A stretch of DNA of 64,000 nt from Atrina japonica (GCA_030159075.1 BROG01000405.1:62001-126000); one strand, 5' to 3'. Shown: positions 11,446 to 23,311, numbered from the stretch's first letter. A program made the numbers and translations. Notes: a model not told the origin generated them from the letters alone.

Positions 11446-12040
11446 TTTGATTATATATCTTACGTTGATTAGCATATATGCATCACAGTATTAACAACTT
11501 TTTAAGCATATGGTCAATTTGAAATATACACATTACAAAGCGAACACACGAATTCTTTAATTAAGAAAAACAACCATAAATTAATCAGTTGTTGCTAATT
11601 AATTAGACAATAGATGCCCTCACAAGGTGGTTTAGTTTACCGTTTGTATGGTATTCCATTCTCTTCCGAAACTTTTTATATCGCTTTTAAATTCGAGATC
11701 AACTAATGAAATCTTAAAGACTGAAATGACCGATGCTTTTTGTTTTGGTCTTTCCTTAACCCTTTCACTCCTAAATAGCCGAATGACATGACTTTTTCAC
11801 TAATAAAGACGAGTCTATTATGGTCTTTAGGTAAAACAAGCGTTACACAAGAATATAGCATTGGTAAAATGCTTATGGTATATACATCCTTACAGAAAAA
11901 AATAATTAGATCGATTTAAGACAAAAGGAAGTAAAGTATAAACATGTACCGTAACCATTACTTATTTGATATTTATGCTTTACATTACTTTAGGAATAAA
12001 ATTTTCTAATACACTTTCTTTTCAATCATCTTGCTCTTAC

Positions 12041-12047
12041 CTTGCAT
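12041..12047 (-). CDS. Proposed start exon (ATG CAA G) of B-box gene
   Basis: On the minus strand ATGCAAG is followed by a strong GTAAGA donor. Splicing to 8073 gives M-Q-D-I-R-K-K in the B-box frame (phase 1 donor, two-base entry). The same ATGCAAG|GTAAGA lies at 18185-18191, also in phase with its own B-box exon. A seven-codon upstream ORF beginning ATGGCG ends two bases before this ATG and is kept in both copies. The model is inferred from conservation and phase only. Confidence 0.45.
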
Positions 12048-12289
12048 GGTTACCTAACAATGTTCGCCATGTAAATATCGCAATGAACTAATCATGTGAC
12101 TGAAAATCCGATAATTTATGTGCATATTTATATCATTACGTCACATATACACACATATTTCCATTTTCAAAACGAAAGTAGAAACATGCTTAGTTAATTT
12201 TATTGAACACTCATTAAAACTTTTTTACATACAAAACTCTCAAACCTTTAAACTGTCTTCGAAAAAGTATTTTGAAGATTGTTACAATC

Positions 12290-12625
12290 ATAAACGTGTG
12301 TGTAAGTTTATTTTAAAGGGGAAGTACCTGTGTGTTTTTTATTCAAAATTGTTTCTTCCTTATTTTCCACTTGGATAGATATACAACAACATAGAGGAAT
12401 AAACAGGTATAAAAATTATTTAATTGCAATATATTTTGTGAAAATTGTTTGAGAAACCCAGGTTTGGCACTTTTTCAATTGCAATCGATTAATACAACCG
12501 TAATATTTACATATAAATACCACAATTGACCTGACCTTATTTTCACGAAATATTTAGGAATATAAGATTTTTTCACGCCTGTGTATAGCTCTTATTTTTC
12601 ATTGTACATCAAGTTCTAGTGGGGG
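12290..12625 (+). repeat. Dispersed repeat R, copy 1
   Basis: Shares TTGTTTGAGAAACCCAGGTT, AAATACCACA, GACCTGACCTTA and GCCTGTGTATA with copies at 18440-18656, 44860-45045 (inverted) and 61440-62000 (inverted). Ends and class are unresolved; probably a non-autonomous transposon. Confidence 0.6.
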
Positions 12626-12639
12626 AAAAAAAGGATACA

Positions 12640-12819
12640 CAGTAAAACCTGCTATAGCGGCCACCTCTATATAAGGATTACCTGTATATAAAGGCCAGTT
12701 TTTTCAAGTCCCTTTACTGCATACTTCAACTAAATTGAACCTGTGTATCAGGGTCACCTGCACATAAAGTTCAATATTTTCTGGTCCCTTGGATGACCCC
12801 CTATATACAGGTTTCACTG
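12640..12819. mobile_element. Small inverted-repeat transposon (CAGTRAAACCTG ends)
   Basis: The left end CAGTAAAACCTG and right end CAGGTTTCACTG are inverted copies 180 bp apart. The interior alternates ATAAAGG-type and GGTCACCTG segments. Truncated relatives start at about 49103 and 52880. Confidence 0.7.
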
Positions 12820-13390
12820 TAATTTTATTTGTAGTAAATACAGTCCCTTTTAAACAATTGCCATAGTAATTATTGTTTCATTATCAGGTAGTAATACCTA
12901 ATACATCACGGAAAGTGACACAGGAGAGACGTTTATAAACAGATACAGAGCATTTACAGTCAAATACACAGTACATAGCCAACTTTGTTTGTGTCAATAT
13001 AAGATTACATTATGATCACATTTTCTTAAACTCCGTCAACTTTCGATGGATAAAAATTTTAGCATGAATCTTATTTTGTCCCATTCTTTGTCTGCTCGTA
13101 AACGTGATTTAAACTATTCAGTTGCTACATTTATCATCGTCCATGCCTGTTTTCACACATGCAATATATACATACCGTCGAATTGCCCAGGCTTACGGAT
13201 CATAAAAGGAAAAAGACCCCATCTTGAGTCTACTCAGGATATGGAAGTGGAGGGGCTTCCTGTAATATGCTTCTAATCAGTTCACTCCATTCATTTCTAT
13301 CAATGTAATGACGTGTACAAAAGTTGTTTAAGGTGTACGATTTATTTCCCTTGGTTTGTTTACTTAAGCAAAGTAAACACAGATTTTGGG
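12820..13390. other. Non-coding, nothing recognised
   Basis: AT-rich; the 76-codon frame at 13046-13276 has no recognisable domain or splice context. Confidence 0.4.
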
Positions 13391-13545
13391 AGGTGTGTGA
13401 AGTAGTTTGACGAGTGACGAAAAGTTGTAAAGTTAGTTTGATGAGTGACGAATTTTTTTTCTTTTTGGGGTTTTAAACTTCACAACTTTTTGTCACTCGT
13501 CAAATCATCATTCTAACTCATCAAGCTAACTTCACTCACCTGATT
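13391..13545. repeat. Fold-back element
   Basis: The left arm with GACGAGTGACGAAAAGTTGT and the right arm with ACAACTTTTTGTCACTCGTC are inverted copies around a T-rich centre. Further pairing of GTGTGAAGT-type sequence with ACTTCACTCACC makes an imperfect hairpin of about 150 nt. Confidence 0.75.
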
Positions 13546-13799
13546 TTGGGGAACTAGATTGCATACGTTTACTCATCTTAAAAAAAACCAATATACACAG
13601 CTATATTGTTAAGAGGGTTTGTTATAAACTATTTGAGTTATGATTGATAATAATCTAGTATAGACAAACAGATGATGGAGAATTCTAGTGCGGAAGACCC
13701 ATAAAACACAATCGACAGCTTGTGTACTGTCAAGAATCTGTATTTTAGACACGTATTTATGGTTTCTTTATTGCTATGTACATACATATGACAGAGTTC

Positions 13800-14560
13800 A
13801 CGAGTGCTAGTGTTACATAGACGGACTATGTCCCATTGAAGTAATTCCGTCCATGTTTATCATGTTAAACAAAGGTTATATGAAATAAAGAGGAAATTTG
13901 TTGCTAATGTTATACTTGTGCCAGTGTTACTATTGTTGGACGGAAAATTTCAAAAGATATTTTCGGTATCAATGCTTGCGATCAATGTTCCTTTAAGTAT
14001 TGAAATTAACGTTTTTAGAAGTCGCCATTTGCTTAGAGCACACTGCATTCTGGGTAAATTTGCGCACATGTAGTAAAATCTAATTTACGCTTATTTACTT
14101 TGCTAGTGTGACAGGTTTTGAGGACGGAAAATATTATGTAACGTTAGTAACAAAACAAAAAATATTAGATCAATTGTATTCTGACATACTTAACCTTAAA
14201 TCGACTTTAGCAATTTCAGAATTGCAAGCGCATACTGCTTATGTCACATTCATATCCCCAAGCCCCTACACAATACAAATAATAGGACATGCATGCTGCT
14301 AATGTTATACATGATAAACAGGACGGAAATGGCCATCGTGACCACAGAATTGAAGGGAGTTGATTTCGTCCCATTGTGGGCTCATTTGTTACATAAACGG
14401 TAACACAGTGAAAAAAACATAGACCATTTTGTTTGACTATGTATCAGTTTGATGTAATATTACACAAAATATCATATTCAGGCATAGAAATTGAATAATT
14501 AGCTAATGTTATTAATTTAATTAATTTTAGTATTTCCGTCCATGTAACACTAGCACTCGT
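13800..14560. mobile_element. 761-bp element with 26-bp terminal inverted repeats
   Basis: The ends begin ACGAGTGCTAGTGTTACAT on the left (13800) and the exact inverse on the right (ending 14560). They continue to GGACGGA, with 25 of 26 positions pairing. The interior repeats GCTAATGTTATAC and GGACGGAAA. No transposase is visible: the 64-codon frame inside is unrecognised. Target-site duplication is not clear. It is a non-autonomous DNA transposon of unassigned superfamily. Confidence 0.8.
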
Positions 14561-15062
14561 AATATCTGCCATATATGCGTTTGTGTCTTCGTTGTGTAGC
14601 AGATAGTATCATTCTGATCTAAGTTCCATAGTAAATGATAATGTTGTAGTGATATTTATGCTTTATATATACTTGTATTACTCTACATGCATCGTATTCG
14701 ATCCATTGTCATTTACGTTAGCATTAAACACCTTTCACCTCTATCTCTGCGACCGAGTCCTCATGATCGGAATTTTAATCGCCGCTATCGAAACATTCTT
14801 TTTTCTGAATGCGTAGATGGACAAGTGGTTAGGACAGAACATATTTTAGCAAATCCAGAATATCAGTCAGGCTAATAAGGTATTATCAGGCTAATGCGTT
14901 ATTTTTGCTGATAAAAATATAAATAAAATGTATTTAACAACAAAATATTACACACAGAAATAACCATTACAGAGACTAGCAGTATCTTTCACTTTTCACT
15001 ACTAGATATGCGTATATAAAGTGTGGATCTATACTAATTATTTAGTTCATTATTTGTGAATT
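14561..15062. other. Non-coding, nothing recognised
   Basis: No supported feature between the inverted-repeat element and the SINE scrap at 15074. Confidence 0.4.
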
Positions 15063-15125
15063 ACGATACAAACAGAGTGGGACGTTAAACAACAATAAAC
15101 AAACAAACAAACAAACGATACAAAC
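15063..15125 (+). mobile_element. 41-bp SINE-A tail flanked by 11-bp target duplication
   Basis: ACGATACAAAC at 15063-15073 is repeated at 15115-15125. Between them lies only GTGGGACGTTAAAC plus AACAATAAACAAAC-type tail, the last 41 bp of SINE-A. It is an extremely 5'-truncated retroposition. Confidence 0.85.
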
Positions 15126-15324
15126 ATGATGGTTAATTTAATACAGTATATTTTTATTTTAAATTACTTCTTCTTCAATGAGTGTTAGGATGCCACCTCC
15201 TGATATGGATATTGAGAATAGTGTCCGAGGAGGTTTTTTTTAATTTAACTCCACTCAATGTAATATAACAATATACTCCTTTTCCCCATAGTGTTTTTAG
15301 CCATTTTCTGTTAATATTAACTAT

Positions 15325-16196
15325 TTAGAACATGCGCGTGAACCTGTCTATTAAAATAAAAAATAAACCATTACCACAGAAAAAAATAAAGAAAAGAAAA
15401 AAACATTTCTGCATCAACTTGACCGGAGGAGGCATGTACTTCTCCTTACATTTCAAATCAATCAGTTTTGTATTTAATTTGATTTTCCGGAGCATTTGTT
15501 GTCCCTCTCGAATGATTTCTTCATCACGGAAATACTTTACAGCGTGGTTGATATCAGCTATATGATTTTGGCCACGGTTGATGTCGAGAAGCAATTGCTG
15601 TTTCTTCTCTGTAAAATATTGTATCATCTTTCGACGTTCAATCTCGAAATTTTCGATCAGATTTCTAGAAATACGTGGTGATTTTGCCATAAGTTCAGAT
15701 TTAATTTCTTCTATATTTCTTGTCCTGTAGTCTGTCATGTCACTCTCGGCCTTTTCGATCGCCTGAAGACTCGAACTACCTTCCTTCCATTTATCAATTG
15801 CTTCTCGGATCTCCTTTATTTTATCTGCAGTTATTCCAAGCTCATCTACATTGTGACCACGATGTCCATGTGTGGTACATTTTGTACAGATCGGAACTTC
15901 ATCGTCAGTGCAGTACATTGTAATATTTTTGTCTGTATGTTTTTGGCATTTATATATTCTAAGTAATTCCGGTTCCTTGTCCTTTTCGTACTTTGCGAAA
16001 ATGACATGTTCTCTAGTGATTCTTCCTTTGATGTGGGAATTATAACATATCTCACACAGAAACTGCTGGCATTGCACACATTTCCAGTTGATATTTGTTT
16101 TGTTCGGACACAGGTTACAAAAATCCCAAACGTTTCTCACAAAGTGATCCTGAATGTATGAAATATCTTCTTTTCCTCCCTGTTGATTATTGTTTG
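15325..16196 (-). CDS. Second B-box/coiled-coil exon, variant C-terminus
   Basis: A paralog of 7254-8073. The acceptor TGTACATTTCAG (16197-16199) gives a two-base entry, fitting the start exon at 18185-18191. Both B-boxes keep their ligands: box 1 has CNLC, WKCVQC, CEIC and histidines; box 2 has CQKH, YC, CTKC and HRGH. Coiled coil follows as in the first copy. Where the first copy has its CAG|GTACGG donor, this one reads through T-rich sequence into a hydrophobic tail of about 25 residues rich in F, L and I, and stops at about 15325. No HSPA12-like exon follows to the left, so the product would be a short B-box protein with a possible membrane-like end. Confidence 0.85.
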
Positions 16197-16504
16197 CTGA
16201 AATGTACAATACATTCACGTGAAGTTTAGTGTTAGTTTATACATAGGATGTATATGAAATAAATTGTTTTGCATTAATTTCCATTTCATGTAGCCGCATA
16301 AATTGACAATTCTACAGCAAACATTGTATTTTCCCCAAAATTTCCAACTTTACCACCCGTGTCCATAACAACAAAGCAACATATACACGTTTTGACTCAA
16401 TTTTTTAACATTTCTGTTACGTTCTACATCTCTGGACATTTTCAGCAACATTGGTCACAATGTATGTCAAAAAATGTTTAGGTGGTTACAGAAAATGGCT
16501 ATTC

Positions 16505-17040
16505 GATACTTTATGGTCGGTATAGTAGTCTTGTTTGCGATTACTCTGTTTCACAAAGTGAAATGTTGAGTTGCCTTTTCGTTGGCGATTGTTGAGACGT
16601 CTGTACCAATTGTGACGAGGATTCACTCCTCACGTATTTCATTGGACTTGACTGTGGACTCACGGCGGGTGTGACCGGTCGACAGGGGATGCTTACTCCT
16701 CCATGGCACCTGATCCCACCTCTTGGTTTCCAGAGGTCCGTGTTTGTCCATTTTTACCAGATTTGTATCTATGTCCTATACATTCTATTGATTTATACTT
16801 AAAAGTATAACGGTTGTTTAGTCGTCTGTACCAATTTCTTCCTGACTTATTTTATTTGAAGTTGACTGTGGACCCACGGCCGGTGATATCGGTCAACAGG
16901 GGATGGTTATTCCTCCATGGCACCTAATCCCATCTCTGCGTTTCCAGAGCTCTGTGTTTGTCCAATATCACCAAATTTGTATATGCATTATGGCCATTCT
17001 GTAGATTTATATTTTGGTATCTGAGATTTTATATTCTTAA
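16505..17040 (+). mobile_element. Two tandem Penelope-like 3' ends
   Basis: The first copy (16505-16805) encodes FYGRYSSLVCDYSVSQSEM, ends in TGA, and runs into the 3' tail with GAGACGTCTGTACCAATTG and ATTCTATTGATTTATAC. A second tail (16811-17040) follows directly in the same orientation, with the same landmarks but about 20 percent divergence. Head-to-tail copies are typical of PLEs. It lies in the proposed intron of the second B-box gene. Confidence 0.75.
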
Positions 17041-17394
17041 ATATTGATTTGCTTTTGTATTTTTTTTGTTTTTGTTTTTTATTTTTCGATGTTAGCTAAC
17101 TGCCTAAGTGCGGGGTACCGTAGTATAAGACACATATAACCAATATAAGATAAATAACTCCGCTTTGATTCAAATATTTATGTAAATTATATAATCCACC
17201 GCGCTGAACACGTAATGTAAAAAAATTTGTTCCTGTGTGCATGAGCAGTCAAAGGTAACGAAGCAAGAACTATAAATAAGACGTCAGTCGCTTACAAAAG
17301 GTAAGATATTTATCGCCTGTGACTTCCGATGTTAACTTTAACATAGGTTAGGTTAGCTAATTGTCGAATTTATCTTTTATTATATTTTGAATTT

Positions 17395-17645
17395 TGAATG
17401 TTGTTTTACGCCACGATCAAAGATTTTTCAGTTACATGGTTCCGGTCAGGTTTTAGTGGTGGAGAAGAGGACCCGGTTACAATGTACCTGGGGAGAGACC
17501 ACCGGGGTGCCACAAGTAAACTGGTTTAACTTTTCACCAAAATTCAGCTTAGTTTCCATCGGGACTCGAATGTTTGCTGACCAGAAGTGAGAGACTTCAT
17601 GGTTCAAAGCGTGATGATCTAACCACTCTGCCATGGAGGCCCCGG
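17395..17645 (-). repeat. SINE-B, near full length
   Basis: Reverse SINE-B from TGTTGTTTTACGCCACG to the tRNA-like head GGCCTCCATGGCAGAGTGG. It occupies the same site as the copy at 11278-11445. Confidence 0.85.
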
Positions 17646-18184
17646 TTTGAATATATATCTATCTTACGTTGATTATCCTTTTATTCATCACAGTATTAAC
17701 AACCTTTTATGCGAATGTTTTCTTTGAAATGTACACAATGACAATTTCATGAATATTTTAATGAACTCAAACTTGAATTATTCATTAGTTGTTGCTAATT
17801 ATGAAGACAATAGATGTCCTCACAAGGTTGCTCAGTTTATCATTCGTATAACACCCCTTTCCATTCCGAAACTTTTTATATCTCTTTTAAATTCGAGGTC
17901 AAGTAATGAAGTTTTAATGACAGAAACGATGGAAACATAACAACACTCACTATAATAACATTGGTATCATGTTTAGGATATATACATTCTTAACAGTGTT
18001 TAGATCAGTTAAAACAAATAGGAACTATGTTGTCAACACCGAAAAATAATAAGATCTATTTAACACAAGTAGGAACATTGGTATAAACATGTATCAAAAC
18101 CATTACTTATTTGATATCTTATGCCTTACATTACTTTAGAAAAAAAATTCTAAGATACTTTCTTTTCAACCTTCTTGTTCTTAC

Positions 18185-18191
18185 CTTGCAT
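18185..18191 (-). CDS. Proposed start exon (ATG CAA G) of second B-box gene
   Basis: ATGCAAG|GTAAGA, matching 12041-12047. Splicing to 16196 gives M-Q-A-N-N-N-Q-Q in frame with the second B-box exon. The short upstream ORF (ATGGCAGAC..., stopping two bases before) is also kept. Inferred only. Confidence 0.45.
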
Positions 18192-18656
18192 GGTTACCTA
18201 CCAATGTCTGCCATGTAAATATCGCATTGAAATAACCAGTAACGGAATATCCAGGAACTTCTTTTCTTTTTATATCTATGTCAGTACGTAACACAAACAT
18301 TTTTAATTACAAAACGAAAGTAGATACATGCTTATTTGATTTTATTGAACACTCATTAAAACATTTTAACATGCAAAACTCTCAAAATTTTAAACTGCCT
18401 TCGGAAAAGTATTTTGATGTTTGTTACAATCATAGCCGAATGTGTTTATTTTAAAGTGGCTTTAGCTGTGTTTTTTTCAAAATTGTTTTTTCCTTATTTC
18501 CCACTTAGATTGATATATAATTACAAAGAGGAATACACAGGAAAGAAAATTATTTAATTTTGATATATTTTGAGACAATTGCTTGAGAAACCTAAGTTTG
18601 GCACTTGCTTAACGCAACCTTACTATTTGTAAATGAATACCACATTAGACCTGACC

Positions 18657-18731
<75 letters not shown>
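18657..18731. repeat. (TA)n microsatellite
   Basis: About 75 bp of TA separating the segmental duplication from the hammerhead-repeat array. Confidence 0.95.
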
Positions 18732-18733
<2 letters not shown>

Positions 18734-18843
18734 CCACTAGGTCGTTGCCACTGCTGCTGGACCGTTTGAGTCCCCGAGGGTATACATAAACCTAGTATGA
18801 TACCACTTTTTCTTTAGAAAATACATATACATTTTAAATTGAA

Positions 18844-18887
18844 GCTCAACTGATGAAGTCTAATTGACAGAAACGATTGTCTCGAGC
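18844..18887 (+). ncRNA. Hammerhead ribozyme 1 of array
   Basis: CTGATGA at 18850-18856 and GAAA at 18870-18873. Stem II is GTC/GAC with a TAATT loop. Stem III is A-U, C-G and a G-U wobble around a two-base turn, followed by GTC with C17 at 18881. Stem I GCTCAA/TCGAGC pairs except one C-A mismatch. The 10.1/11.1 pair is A-A instead of the usual G-C. Confidence 0.8.
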
Positions 18888-19199
18888 ATTATAACTTTGG
18901 TATTATTTTTATAATATTTATAACCACTAGGTCGTTGCCACTGCTGGTGGACCGTTTGAGTCCCCGAGCGTATACATAAACATAGTACCTGGTATTTCGG
19001 TACCAGCTGAAAATCTTATACTAAAGTAATATTTGGCACTGATAACACCATTTGAATTCCAAAGTTTTCTAAAGCTAAGATAGTCAACTTTTTACAGTGG
19101 TTACTCTTAGATGGATTTCGGCTATACTTTTAGATTTATTATTTGGCCTTGTATGATACCACTTTCTCTTTAGAAAATACATATACATTTTAAATTGGA

Positions 19200-19243
19200 G
19201 CTCAACTGATGAAGTCTAATTGACAGAAACGATCGTCTCGAGC
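19200..19243 (+). ncRNA. Hammerhead ribozyme 2 of array
   Basis: CTGATGA at 19206-19212, GAAA at 19226-19229, cleavage after C17 at 19237. Stem III is fully Watson-Crick (ACG/CGT). Stem I has the same single C-A mismatch as unit 1. Confidence 0.85.
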
Positions 19244-19561
19244 ATTATAACTTCCGTATTATGTTTATAATATTTATAACCACTAGGTCGTTGTCACTGC
19301 TGGTGGACCTTTTGAGTCCCCGAGCGTATATATATATATAAACCAAGTACCTGGTATTTCGGTTCCAGCTGAAAATCTTATACTAAAGTAATATTTGGCA
19401 CTGATAACACCATTTGAATTCCAAAGTTTTCTAAAGGTAAGATTGTCAACTTTTTACAGTGGTTACTCTTAGATGGATTTCGGCTATACTTTGAGATTTA
19501 TTATTTGGCCTTGTATGATACCACTTTCTCTTTAGAAAATACATATACATTTTAAATTGGA

Positions 19562-19605
19562 GCTCAACTGATGAAGTCTAATTGACAGAAACGATCGTCT
19601 TGAGC
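19562..19605 (+). ncRNA. Hammerhead ribozyme 3 of array, perfect stem I
   Basis: CTGATGA at 19568-19574, GAAA at 19588-19591, cleavage after C17 at 19599. Stem I GCTCAA/TTGAGC is a perfect six-pair helix, making this the best-formed of the three. Confidence 0.88.
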
Positions 19606-19636
19606 ATTATAACTTTGGTATTATGTTTATAATATA

Positions 19637-19815
19637 TACTTACTTCTGGTTCGAGCCCCACTGGAACCTAAGCTGATTTTTGTGAGCAAGTTTGCCAGTT
19701 TACTTGCGAAAGGCCGGTGGGCTCTTCCCGGGTACATTGTGACTGGGTTCTCTCCTCCGCGAATAAAAACTGACCGCCACTTTAAAAATGAAAAATTTTT
19801 TAGTATGGCGTAAAT
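19637..19815 (+). repeat. SINE-B, 5'-truncated
   Basis: Starts inside the head at ACTTCTGGTTCGAGCCCCAC and runs through AAGTTTGCCAGTTTACTTG and GGTACATTGTGACTGGGTTC to TGGCGTAAA. It directly abuts the hammerhead array. Confidence 0.85.
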
Positions 19816-20844
19816 CACTACTGTTCGCACTTCGGAGACCGGAAAATCTTATATATTGCAAACGCCATTAAATCATAGTGTATAACGAAGGCTTCAATGG
19901 CTGAAATAAGTTGTTTAATAATTAAAATGCGATCTCTCATTATTATCTATTCTAATGAATAAGCGAAAATGATTGAAATATAGTAAGGGTGGCCGTTCGC
20001 AGTGTTAAGATAATGTCGTCCGCTATGGCGGGAATTCCTGCGTGGACTTGATGACATCAGTTGTGGGCGGTTTCAATTTGTTACAGGTGCACGATGCACT
20101 ATAGATTGCAAAATCACTCTCATCAGGCTTCTTGAATGAAAAAAGCGAAGATAACGAAGGAAGTTAACTTTCATATAAATCATGTTTAAAATGATTGACG
20201 ACATCTTTTAACACGAAGTGTGAGTGATGAATGAATAATAATAAAAGAATTGTCATCCACTCCCCTCTTAACTTGTGGAAATTTACTATTCCAAATAAGG
20301 CACAAACATAGGAATGTTGAGTTATTATGGGAAACTACCTAGCAAAACTTATTTTGGGGATATCGGAGGGTAGGTTTTAAAAATCGAAGATTGAATGTTG
20401 AATTTAGTTATTAGACAACTTTCTTAATTTGGAGAGAGAGGGTGAAATTTATGTCATAGGTGATATAACGAAAGAACTATTTGCAATTATCCAATTTCCG
20501 AAGCGAGTCGCTCGGACAGTAGTCAAATTTCAAAATGTCCAAGTGTACAAATGTCATTAAAGGTGTACGATTTATCTCCCTTGTCTCGTTTAACGAATCA
20601 AAGTAAAACAGATTTTGTAGAAAAGCAAAAATGTAACAGCACTTTGCTACGAAAAAGTATATGGGAGGACTTCTGCCCCTGATTTTACCCATCAAAATCG
20701 CTTAAAATCGGGGCAGAAAGTTCGGCCTACCATAAAAGTACAAAGTGAACGATCAGAGAATATGTACAACTATAAAATTCTTACTTATCTTTAAATCATC
20801 TTCATTTTTGGTGACCAGGGAGTTTTCATATTTTTATTTCAGTA
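19816..20844. other. Non-coding, nothing recognised
   Basis: No feature I can support. GGTGTACGATTTATCTCCCTT at about 20562 resembles AGGTGTACGATTTATTTCCC at 13330, a hint of another dispersed repeat. Confidence 0.4.
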
Positions 20845-21130
20845 GAGCCGGACTTGCTCAGTCGGTATCGCGCTCGACTCTGGATCGTGAGATCGTGAGT
20901 TCGAGTCCCGCCGGCGGCAGGTTGGTTTCCTGTCTTTCGGATGAGACAGTAAAAGCTGGAGGTCCTGTGTCACAGTAGGTGTTGGCACGTTAAAGAACCC
21001 TCACTGCTCAGTGGCCGTATGTGCCGAGCATAGGCCAAAATTTGAAGCCCTTCACCGGCATTTGGTGACGTCTCCATATGAGTGAAAGATTCTTGAGTTG
21101 GACGTTAAATAACAATAAACATAAAACATA
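20845..21130 (+). repeat. SINE-A, full length with tRNA-like head
   Basis: Head GAGCCGGACTTGCTCAGTCGG (A-box region) and GAGTTCGAGTCCCGCC (B-box), then the body with TTTCGGATGAGACAGTAAAA, CACGTTAAAGAACCCTC and GTGACGTCTCCATATGAGTG, and an AACAATAAAC tail. Confidence 0.9.
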
Positions 21131-22707
<1,577 letters not shown>

Positions 22708-23235
22708 GTGCGTATTTGTTTATCCTGATGGATGTAAACTGAGACGTGCCGGTTTACACATAAGTCAAATACGTTTTTGTCTTATCTAGTATTTGTGTGC
22801 CGCCGACTTCTTTTTTATGTTTACCAGCTGTAACGTCCTTGATGTTCAAGCATCAATATTTAACACAGGTAATTTTTTCGTGGAACTTACCTGTGTAACC
22901 TATTTCGCAATTTGTCATTTTGAAATACTGTGTATATATGAATGATACGATGTTTTAACACGATTTAAATACAAGGATTGCATCCAGGTATAAGCCAGCA
23001 ATACATCAGTATTTAATTTCCAAGGAATTGTACAGAATTCGCACGGTAAGTATTTTGCTTTGAAATTGATAACTTTCCTTTATAAGTAATGTTAAAGTAA
23101 TGTCCTGAAAATTCTTGCAATTTAACAGTAATGTAGAACTGATAAACAGTAAATAATAATAATAATAATGATAATAATAAACAATTAGATAATCTGTTGA
23201 GTAAATTGTTTCAGTCGTGTTTCAAAACAAATGCT

Positions 23236-23239
<4 letters not shown>

Positions 23240-23308
<69 letters not shown>
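23240..23308. repeat. (TC)n microsatellite
   Basis: About 69 bp of CT dinucleotide. Frames on either strand across it are serine-leucine or arginine-glutamate runs and not genes. Confidence 0.95.

Positions 23309-23309
<1 letters not shown>

Positions 23310-23311
<2 letters not shown>

Larger units (their letters stand above)
11090..12560. repeat. Segmental duplication, copy A
   Basis: Collinear with 17210-18656. Shared landmarks include CAGTCGCTTACAA, GGTTAGGTTAGCTA, a minus-strand SINE-B, TTGTTGCTAATTA, CCGAAACTTTTTATATC, CCTTGCATGGTTACCTA, TGAGAAACC and ACCTGACCTTA. Divergence is moderate, with many small indels. The segment contains the proposed start exon of the B-box gene. Confidence 0.85.
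17210..18656. repeat. Segmental duplication, copy B
   Basis: Collinear with 11090-12560; see that entry. It ends where the (TA)n tract begins, and the hammerhead array follows. Confidence 0.85.
18732..19636 (+). repeat. Tandem hammerhead-ribozyme repeat (retrozyme-like)
   Basis: Units start at ATAACCACTAGGTCGTTG (18732, 18921, 19277). The first is shortened to 189 bp by an internal deletion; the next two are about 356 and 362 bp. Each ends with a type I hammerhead, and the predicted cleavage sites after 18881, 19237 and 19599 would release RNAs of 356 and 362 nt. Each unit also has a conserved block GGACCGTTTGAGTCCCCGAG containing a B-box-like GTTTGAGTCCC. No ORF is present. Tandem, non-coding, hammerhead-bearing units of this size match published animal retrozymes, which are thought to be mobilised by Penelope-like enzymes. 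Confidence 0.85.

Noticed and set aside
20845..20920. tRNA gene
   Set aside because: A- and B-box-like sequences are present, but they form the head of SINE-A, which recurs with a body and tail; no free-standing tRNA fold is present.
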